Source: Bedellia somnulentella
Lineage: Eukaryota > Arthropoda > Insecta > Lepidoptera > Bedelliidae
Direction: 5' to 3'
NCBI GenBank assembly: GCA_963576735.1
Contig: OY755175.1
Location: 5,224,401-5,288,400 of the forward strand
DNA: 64,000 bases
In this document: piece by piece, positions 54,305 to 64,000 of the stretch
How the letters are laid out: each line of letters begins with the position of its first letter
Numbering within the stretch: position 1 is the first letter of the stretch
The notes under the pieces: generated by a model
The model's database searches: none
Told to the model about the DNA's origin: nothing
What the model saw: the letters and a program-made list of their open reading frames with translations, nothing else
Translations under genes and position numbers: made by a program

Positions 54305-54645
54305 TAGCAAGCACGAGCGCTATTGTATCGACACGATAATGGTTAGAATGAGATGGCAGTATACGATACTAAGTAAGTGCGTAAGAGATGGCTGCTTTAT
54401 CCCACGCGATAAGTAGTTTAAACACGGCTCGTGCTTGCTCTTCTGGATTCATAGCTTAAACCAGATAAGAGTAGTCCTAATATATACTATTGTGTAAGCT
54501 TTCATGATACGTTCCAGCCCTGCTAGCACGAGCGACCCATTGACTAGATAACGCGTGGTATAAAACAGCGATCTCTTTCGCATTGATATAGTATTGTATA
54601 TTTTTATCTCATTCTAACCGACGGAGTAACGCTCGTGCTAGGCCT
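54305..54645. mobile_element. Two MITE-C copies
   Basis: 54305-54440 is a copy-2-specific insertion (TAGCAAGCACGAGCGC ... GCTCGTGCTTGCTC), opposite in orientation to its neighbour-site counterpart in copy 1. 54512-54645 is shared with copy 1. From 54646 to 55410 only tail-to-tail intergenic sequence is seen. Confidence 0.8.
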
Positions 54646-55410
54646 CCAGGGCGCGTTGCTTCATACGAGAGTTTTTGCAAAAGCAGAATTTGTTTTATAA
54701 AAAAGCTCTTGGTGATATATGGTTAGCTTATCTCAAAATGTTAATAATTTTACAAAAAGTTTTACGTATTTTTGTGCTCAATCATTGTTAACTTATGTTT
54801 TGAAACTGACTGTGATGTTTATTAAATTTAACAAATATTTGTACAAATCCAGTGAAAATATTGAAATAAAAGGTTGTGGGAGTTTTATAGTAAAAAATAT
54901 TGTATTTATTTGACTTAACATCTTAATCCCCAAGTACAAAAGTGATAATTACCTATTCTAATTTCAACTTATGCAAGATATGGCTACAATTTGTAATGTT
55001 TTTTTTTTGTAAATTTTGTAAATATAAAGATTTTTATTGGATATCTTACATCCACATAATGACAAATAATAAAATTTCATATAAATCCAAAACAACTATA
55101 TAGTGATAAATATATTTTTAAAACAGTTAGGTATACGACTTTTTTTTATAATACAATCTTAAATATTACGTTTCTAAATTCTTAGCACACCCTGTACAAA
55201 TTATTTTATGAGGATTCGGAATGTTTAAGAAACTAAAATAATTGATCTACAATTTTTCCAAGATCGTTGACACTTAAAAACACACTTTTGTATGAAATTA
55301 GTTGTGCTATATCTTATAAAAATACACTTAAATTATACGATAATTCTTCATAATATCACATACATTAACTCTAAACAAAGTTGTGGCATAATGGCAATCT
55401 GTTGGCAGTA

Positions 55411-58400
55411 TCACTTCTTTTTGTAGCCGTATGAGTTGATAGCTGAAACAAGAAATATTTATAATTAAATACTTTATTGCATTAATTGGCCAAGAATGCA
55501 AAAAAAATGCCACCAATACTGAATGGCCTGAGGATAGAAACGGTACCAACCAAAATTATATGCCAATTTTTACTGGTATAATATAAAATAGAAGAAGAGG
55601 TAGTGCTGTTTGAAGGGAAGTAAAATGGCTTTAATACCCTCAAAAACTAATCATCCGCAAAAATTAAATTATTGACGTCAATACTACAATGCACGTAATA
55701 GGAACGCCTGTATTGATCGTGCTTCATAGCAATATAATTTGATCAGTCTTATATTGCTAACATGTAGATAAAATAGTTAAAATATCACTGATACAAAAGT
55801 ATTAGTACACTTACCATTAAATTCCTGATCACACATGAGCAGCAGCTCTAACCACTGCGATCCAGTGACTCTCGGCAAAGCCAAAGTGCCTCCGTAACAA
55901 TCTGGCAGACATTTCGGACTGATGTATTTATGTAGTTGCTCCCGGTCATTGCCCATGAAGATGATGCGGGACCGTAGTTTCTCTTTGAGGAACGGCTTGA
56001 AGAGTTGGAACACCATGTTGAAGATGTAGGGCTGGTTCACGATGTACAATGCTTTTATTCTAAGAGGGATGCTCTCCTGAAATAAAGGAAATCAGAAGGT
56101 AAGTATTCTAAATTCAGTTATAAGTATGAGGTGGTGTTTATTAGAATATCACTGAAAATAAAATAGCTAGTTACTATACTTAATAGAGATTCACTGGAAC
56201 TCGTAGCTACTGATTAGAGCTTTTTTAGTATGTGAATCTTAAAAATTATGGAGATTCTGGAGATTTTTTAAATTGTTAATTCGCTCCACGGTTGTTGTAC
56301 TGGGTGTTACAGTATTATTGTGTTAGAGTGTATTGGCGGTGTGAACTGCCACAGCTGTTGCATTGACCTGGGACTCGGGCTCCAGTATGGCTGCCTACAG
56401 GAACAACACACAGCATTCGAGAACCTCATGTTATTACCTACATAAATGTTCAAAGCAATCACCTGCAGCCAATCAACGATTCTCTTGGCAAACGGCGGTG
56501 TGAACTGCCACACCTGCTGCATGGAGAGCCCGTCCATGTCGAAGATGACCACGGCGCCGCAGATCTGGGACTCGGGTTCCAGCATAGCTGCCTCCAGGAA
56601 CAGCACGCAGTCTTCGAGAACTTCGGAGGCAATTACCTCAATATTATACAAAGCAATTACCTGCAGCCAATCAACGATTCTCTTAGCAAACGGCGGCGTG
56701 AACTGCCACACTTGCTGCATAGGCTTGGGAATCCAGCTCCAACATGGCCACCTCCAGGAACAGCACGCAGCCTTCGAGAACCCCAGAGGCAATCACCTAT
56801 ATAAATAATTATACAAATCAATTACCTGCAGCCAATCAACGATTCTCTTGGCAAACGGCGGCGTGAACTGCCACACTTGCTGCATAGGCTTGGGAATCCA
56901 GCTCCAACATGGCCACCTCCAGGAACAGCACGCAGCCTTCGAGAACCCCAGAGGCAATTACCTATATAAATAATTATACAAATCAATTACCTGCAGCCAA
57001 TCAACGATCCTCTTGGCAAACGGCGGTGTGAACTGCCACACTTGCTGCATGGAGAGCCCATCCATGTCGAAGATGACCACGGCGCCGCAGATCTGGGACT
57101 CGGGTTCCAGCATGGCTGCCTCCAGGAACAGCACGCAGCCTTTGAACACCTCGTCTAGGCTGCATTTGTTGTGCTTCCATTTTTCTGGAAGGAGTTTTGA
57201 AGTTGTACATTCAAATTATGTTAGGAAGTGGGTAATGTTTGGAGGTGATACAATTGGTTATTTACTACATACATTGATTTACTTGCGACTATAAATCCTT
57301 ACTAACTAATCTAAGCCGATACTACACGGTTGTTAGACCTTGTGTTACATAATATAATTACGAATTAAATTTTTCTTTTCTATCACTTGAGTAATAATTG
57401 AATTGAAATGATGCTTTAAATAATTTATTTAGAGTTTAGACTTTAAACAGGAACTAGCTAAATGTGATAGTAAAAATATAACCGTATGCATACCAGTATG
57501 ACCTTTTTCTTGTTACAAATTTACTTTTTATGCTGAATTTCATTCAGTAAGTAAAGAATTAAAATGATAGTGTCCCTAATTATTTTATCACATATTTATG
57601 TTTAATGAATAATTAAATTAATCATCATGATTATTTTTTGTTACATCAAGTAATAAACATGACGTCAACCAGGAATAGTATGGCATTTTAAGTTATTAAG
57701 CAGTAGATAATACCAAATAATACTGGTTAAGTAATGTTTCACACATTGTATTACATTACATGGCATTTGACGTCATTACATCGGAAACTCATTTGTAAGA
57801 GCTAACTCTGAAATTTACAAGGTAGAGATATTAATTAATATTAGATTAGTTGCAGAATATTATAGTATATACTTTTTTATGCAAATTAAAGTAATACAAT
57901 ACTTTTATTCTATTCAAAGCCGACACTACACAGCAAATATATTAGAATAACACTACCCCATTTCTTCCGGTGGGTGTACGTAAGAGGCGACTAACGGTAT
58001 TGGGGCTTTTAAGGGATTTTTGGGCGATGTGGTTGGAGACCCATCACCAACAACCTTTATTTCACTATCTTTACCCGACGCAACTTCCAAAAATGGCTGA
58101 GGAACTTCAAGTTCCTTAGCTCTGGCTACCCCTTCTAGGGATTTATAGCCGTGAGTATATGTATGTATGTATGTATGTACAATACTTTTGAATGTGTATT
58201 ACTTTTGGAATCGTTTTGGCCCTTGCATTATACTTATCTAATTTATTAAAATTGTATAGCACAGAAGGGCAAGGTTCTCTATAATTTTTGAACTTCATGT
58301 CACGTGTTGTCTCATCATCTTCAAGGGTACACTTTTGTCGTGAATATAGTAAAAAGTTTAACATGCCTTAGTTTAATCTCAGTGGTGTTTTCGCAATTTA

Positions 58401-61400
58401 TTATTACTTGAAGTTCAAAATAATAATAAATATAACCCTTCGGTTTAATAGGATTTGAACTAATTGGATTATTGATGTAATTTAATGAAAAACGTCAAAA
58501 AGATTTAGCAAAAAATTTGCGTGATAGCTCAATGGATAAGAGTTTTGAGTAGAGTTTGCGAAAAAACATTGATTACAACATGTTTTTGCTATTTTTTTGC
58601 CAACATAATAACATAAAAGGCAATGGTAGTTGGTTACCAACTATTTTATTATAGTCAAATGTATATGATGTCAAACAAATTGCATAAACTTTGAAAGAGG
58701 CGTCGTCTACTTCGTGTTTTCCACGATCTTGATCATGGTTGCGTAAACACACATACTATGGCATAGGAAGTGCACGCGAATGTGATGCAACCGACGTCAT
58801 AGCGGAGGTTGGTCAGTGACCGTGTAATCTGCGAGGAGGTAATTGTACCTCTTGCAGTTCTATTTCGGAATTCTACATAGTTGTAATTTATTTATACATT
58901 GTACAAGTAGTGTCGGTGACGTGCATGAGGAATGAACTACATAGATTTAATTTAAAAAAAACTAAAAATTAAAAAAACTTTTAAAAATCACGTGGTGTTT
59001 TTATCGCCTAATATTCAGAGTATCCACGTTTTAATTCGGCAACAGGTTGCCCCCTATAGCGTGCATGGGGAACACAAGCCAAGAAAAATCCAAGATACAA
59101 CACCAATCATATATAGCGATAACTACAAATCATATAATAACTAATTATAATTAAATGTATATTTAAACGAATATTGTAATATGAAAACGCGGTTCAATGA
59201 CATTTGCACACTTATTTCTGACACTTTACCTATAGTTAAATATTTTTTGTATGTAATTTATTGAAGTTTAGTGTGGGATATTCTATGTTTTTTAGTTTTG
59301 TTGTGGTGTTGAGTCATATAGAGAGGATGGATGACAGTAAATTGGTAAAAGAGATCTATAAAGCCAATGTGGAAGGTAATGTTAGTAGAGGACGACCTCG
59401 GAGGACACATTTGGATCAAATAGAAAATGTGCTCAAAAAGGCAGGTCTCCGAAGTACGAAGAATAAAAGAGCATGTATGAAAAGATTGATGGATGTGAAT
59501 GAAGCTAGAGAGGTTTGCCAGGATCGTACAAAATAGCGATCTGCCTACCCCAATGGGAACTAACGGCGTGAGAATATGTATGTATGTATGTTGAGTCAGA
59601 TACTAGATCATGTCTAAGAACATGAAGTTTGGCTTCTTATCACCAGCCATCTGTAACAAAATAGTTTTTCTATCTTCACTTTACGCTGCTTAGCTATCGT
59701 CATAACTTTTAAGATTTATAACCGGGAGTCTATCCGGAAATATGATAATTTTCTAAGCAAATTTAATTTTGGTAATGTTTCAGTTTGTTGAAATATTTAA
59801 TGAGTCACTTCCTCAAAAGTTGACAGCTTACGTAAGAGAACCTCTTCTAATGCAGTTATGCGTTGATTCCAAACTTAGTCTGGTCTACACCAATGTGTCT
59901 TCTACATTCATGTGTGTTGTTAATGTTGTTAAAAGTGAGACATAACACCGTAAAAAAACGCATATGGCTAAGACATATTACAGTGTATTCCAGGCCTGCC
60001 AGACGTTTTTGTTCTGTCTTTGAAAAACTAGGGTACCCTAAATACGAAACGGCAAAATATAACGCAATTTCCAATTAGTACCTCTGCTCCCACTTCGGGG
60101 ATATATAGCCTGAATGTTGAGTTTGAGATCAGGTTTGATTATTGACATACGATGTACCCGTTTAAAGTATAGGATTGCAGTAACAATGTTATTAGTATTA
60201 ACAGATTTATTTTTAGCTATGCTGTTTGAATTTCCTTATATATTTTTTTCCTTGTCGATGTTGTATTAACTTTGAAACTCAATGTAACTTCAGGAAGCCA
60301 TTAAAAGTAATTTCTAGAACATGGTGCGGGTTGCGGGGCTTTCTGGAATTCTTATTCAAGCTGGTATACGTTTATATTTAAAAAATAATTCTGAACGTGA
60401 ATATATACACTGCTAAAAATATAAATCATAGCTCTTTTTAAGTAATAAAAACCAATCTCCATATCTGAACTATCACTTAATGGGAAGAGATTCAGAGTGT
60501 ATGGAAATTGGGTATTTTTTTTTTAAATATGAATTATGCTTTTTTTTCGAGTTTTATTTTTAACTGCGCATGCGCAGTGACGGCTTATATAATAGCGCTA
60601 GTTCATTTCTTCCCCAGATTTTTCAAGTGGTTATTGGGCGATGTGCGAGAGACTTCTCCCCACTCAGTTTCCAAAAGTTGAGGCATTCCTAAATCTAAAC
60701 CTTTGGCCTCCTTTAGGTATTTATATCCCTGAGTAGATCTAAAGTTATCTTTAACAAAATAATGCAAATACCCACTTCCAAGTTCAATGACCAGGATCCG
60801 GCGGCCAAGCTGGTCTCTCGTGGGCAGCACGGTGAGGATGTTGTGGTTGAAGATGTTCTGCTCCTTGCTAGGCAGCAGCCCCTCGTAGTGCTTGTGGTGC
60901 TTCACCTTGAACGCGTAGTAGCGTTTTATCTGGAATTGTATAGGTTATTATTGTTAAATGTAACTATTGATGAATATGATATTTATGGAGGCCTCACTAT
61001 GCGAAACTTGGTTTGATGTATTCGTTACAATGTATGTTTTTTTTTTGTTATTTTTATTGATTCTCTTTATATGTCTTATGATTATGAGCTATATATCTAT
61101 ATCGACTATTTGTTTTTACAAAAGTAATGTATTATATATTGTATTCCGCTTGTATGACTCTCGTGCTGTCACTGGAGAGCGCTGACTGAAAATCAGTGCT
61201 GTGAGGTAACTCCTCACAGTTTTTGCTGAGTCAGCGCCATTTCGCTGTTCAATGGCACAATTTTTTTTTTTTAGAATAGTTTCCTCTTTTTGATTTTGTG
61301 TTTCTTTGTAAAAATTAAGGTATTGATTTTATTGTTTTTTATATTTTCAAATTTTTTTTTTTTGTAGTTGTAAATATTTTGTTAACTTTTGTTTTTTTTT

Positions 61401-62564
61401 TTGGTTTGGTTATTATTATTTTTGTGTTGCATATCTGTTGTGCCATATTTACGGCGAATAAATGTATTTCTTCTTCTTCTTCTTCTAAAGAGTAACTTTA
61501 AACATAAATAACGAGAAATAGATAAGATTTTCATAGTACCGGCAGTTCGAGGTGAGAAGAATAACAGAGCATCTATTCCCCTCTCAGCTTCCGAAAGTGG
61601 CTCAGCAGTTTTTAAATATATAGCTTTGCCTACTTTTTCATGGGATTTCTAAGCGTGAGTAGTAATAATTATAGGTATGAGAAGAATAATGAAAGCTAGA
61701 GAATAAAGAGACAATCATCAGGATCACGCAAAGTGTTGATCAATTATCTCTGCCCACCCAATGGGAATACATACAAAGACTGTAAGTAAGTAACATAATA
61801 AAAATAATAATTTTATTTTCTATGGTAAGTTGTTGTGCAATTGTTTTTGACAGTCAGATTGACCATTACAAAAGTTAGACAGAATTTATAATTAAGAAAT
61901 TGTACAGGAAACAGTTTAGTCTTGATCCCGCGACCTTAAATGTTGCAACGTGGCGACAGAGATGCTATAAACAAATCAACCACTCAAGATCTTTTGATTT
62001 ACAAGTCGGATAACAAACAAAGGTCTTCCTCTTTGTAACGTAATTGTGATTACCCGTGATGAACAATTCGTTGAAGTTAATCACAGATAATGTCAATTGT
62101 AATCAATGATTACTTCCACTCTCGTAAGAAAACTGTAATTATGTGGTAATTGTGACTATGTATCTGAGGTATGAAGTTCTTGTAAAAAATACTTGATTAA
62201 TGGTTGAATGCTACATCTAGTTACAAAGTAACAAACTAAGATGATAGCAAAATTAATAGCAATAAAATATGAAATTATTAAGTAGCATTATAAAGGGATT
62301 TAATATAAAATAGCATTCATTTCCAAGTGGTTGAGTGTCCACTATAAATATATCGATTTAAAATTTAGTTTTTCTATAGCAGTGTACTAAATTTTATGAA
62401 ATCATTTGAGGGACCATCCCTTTCAAAATACTTTATTTATGATACTTCTTCGTACATAAAAGAACTTACCAAATCATGTGCACTCTGAGGATAGAACTTG
62501 GTCGGTCTTAGAAACCGGATGAGCCAGGCTTCATTATCTAGCGGCACGTGAAGATCTTTGTCTT
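55411..62564 (-). CDS. Gene C2: CRAL-TRIO protein, exons 2-6 in window
   Basis: Exons on the minus strand are 62564-62470, 60929-60776, 57184-56991, 56076-55815 and 55442-55411, the same lengths and phases as gene B. The protein is identical to C1 across 244 residues; 11 silent differences (3 in exon 2, 7 in exon 4, 1 in exon 5). Motifs: FLRPTKFYPQSAHDL, RILVIELG, AVVIFDMDGLSMQQVWQFTP, LPDCYGG, NSYGYKKK at the end. Exon 1 must lie right of 64000, as gene B's equivalent exon ends in phase 1 and no such exon is visible after 62565. This is the copy most likely to be joined to the true start. Three extra exon-4-like units sit in its intron 4. The ligand is unknown. Confidence 0.88.
56336..56975 (-). 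repeat. Array of exon-4-like units in C2 intron 4
   Basis: CTGCAGCCAATCAACGAT starts at 56463, 56661, 56826 and 56991 (the real exon), steps of 198, 165 and 165 bp. An older partial unit lies at 56336-56436. The 56463 unit keeps the frame through CVLFLEAAMLEPESQ ... FTPPFAKRIVDWLQ and a donor, but lacks the first part of exon 4 and a good acceptor. The two 165-bp units lost 38 bp of core, which shifts the frame. Confidence 0.88.
57907..58177 (+). mobile_element. SINE-B with inverted head, copy 2 only
   Basis: TACAATACTTTT at 57895-57906 and 58178-58189. The first ~30 bp are the SINE head reversed (AAAGCCGACACTACACAGC), then the body runs forward from AGAATAACACTACCCC to the tail. Confidence 0.92.
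59317..59588 (+). mobile_element. RTE-like LINE end, copy 2 only, 10-bp duplication
   Basis: TGTTGAGTCA at 59307-59316 and 59589-59598. The coding remnant reads HIERMDDSKLVKEIYKANVE and ends at a premature stop after CQDRTK near 59536. Tail (TATG)n. Confidence 0.92.
61017..61486 (+). mobile_element. 470-bp insertion, copy 2 only, with TTC tail
   Basis: It is absent from copy 1, where GGTTTGA continues straight into AAGAGTAAC. It contains a long T-rich region, strong stem-loops at 61178-61245, and ends ACGGCGAATAAATG then (TTC)n. This looks like the 3' end of a retroelement whose coding part is missing. No target duplication is evident. Confidence 0.7.
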
Positions 62565-62934
62565 CTGTAATGTAAACACGAAATATGCTATACTGGAATC
62601 GCAAACTGGAAAATCTATATAAATGAACAATAATTATTGTTGCAATTTGTATGTTCGCAAAGGTCAAGACACGTTTTTATACAAATGTTTCCGGGCTAAG
62701 CGGTTAGGGTGTTGTTATAAGGTGTGTTAAACCAAAAAAATATATTATGTAGATGATACTTATTGTTAAAAAACCAAGTTTAGTCGAATTTCTAATGTAT
62801 GTATCATTTATGAAATAATAACGTGTACTGAAAGTCGCACGGGCATGATGCATATAGTAGACAGACGGATTTATTTCGGTAGTTATAAAAATCAAGACAA
62901 AAAATTACTACAACTTTACGATAAAAAGTGGAAA

Positions 62935-63295
62935 TATAAACATAAACGTTCACGCCGAATATCCCCGAAGGGGTTGGCAGAGGTACTTATACTTCTGAAC
63001 ATCACGTGACTTTGTCACTTGGTGTTCAGTGTACCCACGTTTTGCATAGAAAGTGTACTCACGTGATAGGGGGCAGGCCTGTCGCCGTTTTGTACGAATA
63101 CACTGTCTGATGACTAAGTACAACTCAGCCATGTGGGTTTCCTCACGAGGTTTTCCCTCACCGTTAACAACCATGATAAATTAACCACACATATGTCTTT
63201 AAAAAAGACAAATTGGTGTAGGTCCGACCCGGGATTTGAACACTAGTCGTTTGCACGATAACGGGTGTTCTACCCATTGAGGTGTCACGGTTGGA
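62935..63295 (-). mobile_element. SINE-A, full length (copy 2)
   Basis: Counterpart of 51478-51840, with the same odd head (CCGTGACACCTCAATGGG on -). Confidence 0.88.
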
Positions 63296-63353
63296 AGTAT
63301 AATATAAATAATTTCTATGTAAATATTCGTAAAAGACGAATAAAGGAAAGAAA

Positions 63354-63424
63354 GACACCGGCGGGGTTCGAACCCGCGACCTCGGGTATACGCCCCGTCG
63401 CTCTGCCAATTGAGCCACAGTATC
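63354..63424 (-). tRNA. Best-preserved tRNA-like sequence (Tyr-GTA-like)
   Basis: Read on the minus strand it folds as a cloverleaf: acceptor GATACTG/CGGTGTC pairs over 7 bp, D stem GCTC/GAGC, anticodon stem ACGGG/CCCGA with loop GCGTATA (GTA at 34-36), T arm GCGGGTTCGAACCCCGC. The loop lacks T33, and one anticodon-stem pair is mismatched. Related copies in the window are retroposed, so a SINE head or pseudogene is more likely than a working tRNA. Confidence 0.55.
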
Positions 63425-63546
63425 AATGGCTGCCAGTGAGAAATTCTTCTATCTTTTGTTTTGTTTTACACTTTTTAAGTAGTATTTGCGTTCCCTACTT
63501 CCGATTTTTTTACAAATTCGGAAGGTTACTTGTCTACCTTTTCAGA

Positions 63547-64000
63547 GAGAATGCAAACATTGAGAACGCCTTAACTATCACATATTCAAAAAACATTCAA
63601 ATTAATTTCTATGTGTTTAAAACGTAAAGCATCAAAAATATATCAATTTTTTTTTTATAAATGCTGTAGATTCCCTCGTACCTACACTTGGAATCATAAA
63701 TATTGTATGTTTATGTGAAAGCCCCAGCGAGCTAGATTGCTCAGTGAAAACACTAATGTTATTACTCGAAAGGCTGCATTACAAGGCTTGTTAATAGCAT
63801 GCCATGCGAAACATTGTGGTACAGAAAAGCAGAGAAACTTTTAATCTATTTTATTCATTCTACTATATCATTTAAAACAAAAGAATACATACATAATATC
63901 ACGGCCATAAATTTCAAAAAGGGGTAGCCATTAATTTCCATCTATAGAAGGTATTTATTTTGTTTTATATTTTAATTTAGGTTGTAAATTGTCTATGTAA
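63547..64000. other. Right flank, no gene seen
   Basis: AT-rich sequence beyond the duplicated segment. A SINE-B tail fragment on the minus strand lies at about 63887-63932 (ATCACGGCCATAAATTTC, GGGGTAGCC). Exon 1 of gene C is not found here. Confidence 0.5.

Larger units (their letters stand above)
52425..63546. repeat. ~11-kb segmental repeat, copy 2
   Basis: Direct copy of 40771-52105. It contains gene B exons 5b-6b and gene C2 exons 2-6. Copy-specific additions: MITE-C about 54305-54440, extra exon-4 units 56463-56975, SINE-B 57907-58177, LINE end 59317-59588, retro-like insertion 61017-61486. Confidence 0.95.

Noticed and set aside
62565..64000. First exon of gene C
   Set aside because: I looked for a phase-1-ending exon resembling gene B exon 1 on the minus strand. 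The only donor-like site (AAAAG|GTAGAC near 63540) has no matching coding sequence.

Overview
The window looks like nuclear DNA of an insect, most likely a moth or butterfly. It is AT-rich, its genes have small exons separated by long introns, and its repeats have a lepidopteran character: Helitrons carrying a GACA/GTCT microsatellite, repeats ending in 'ACCGACTTCAAAAAAGGAGG'-type termini, several tRNA-headed SINEs, and RTE-, Jockey- and CR1-like LINE remnants. There is no sign of bacterial or viral organisation. The species call is an inference from repeat style, not from a marker gene.

The only host genes I can support encode CRAL-TRIO (alpha-tocopherol-transfer-protein/clavesin-like) lipid-binding proteins. 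Gene A (+) contributes its last two exons at 14497-15462. Gene B (+) is complete, with six exons from 24795 to 42464 (304 aa). Gene C (-) lies tail-to-tail with B. B and C share exon lengths exactly for exons 2-6 (95, 154, 194, 262 and 32 nt), so they are paralogues.

From about 40771 to 63546 the window holds two direct copies of an ~11 kb segment (40771-52105 and 52425-63546). Each copy carries the last two exons of B and exons 2-6 of C. The outer copies complete each gene: B exons 1-4 with 5a-6a, and C2 with an exon 1 that must lie right of the window. The inner pieces (B exons 5b-6b and C1) are orphaned. Comparing the duplicated exons I count 16 base differences, all silent. Either both copies are constrained, or the 'duplication' is two alleles of a heterozygous genome assembled in tandem. 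Copy-specific transposon insertions with clean target-site duplications fit both readings. C2 also has an array of extra exon-4-like units that C1 mostly lacks.

The rest is mobile DNA. SINE-A has a tRNA-like head and ends CCCCTTCGGGG...GGCGTGAACG. SINE-B starts GTGTAGTGTCGGCTTAG and ends TAGCCGTGAGTATATGTATG. An RTE-like LINE ends CTACCCCAATGGGA...GGCGTGAG(TATG)n. All three share one 3'-terminal stem-loop, which suggests that both SINEs are copied by the LINE's reverse transcriptase. MITE-C is a small foldback element with AGCACGAGCG ends. Also present are two Helitrons with exact A|T target sites, a 180-bp-arm foldback element, a 71-bp satellite grown inside a SINE-A, a 145-bp tandem array, tRNA-like mini-SINEs, and several nests two or three elements deep.

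Layout: 1-14.5 kb repeats; 14.5-16.1 kb gene A 3' end; 16.1-24.4 kb repeats with the broken RTE-like LINE; 24.8-42.5 kb gene B with repeat-filled introns; 42.5-52.1 kb B/C intergenic region and C1; 52.1-52.4 kb junction SINE; 52.4-63.5 kb second copy with B 5b-6b and C2; 63.5-64 kb flank. Repeat family names (SINE-A, SINE-B, MITE-C) are my own labels.
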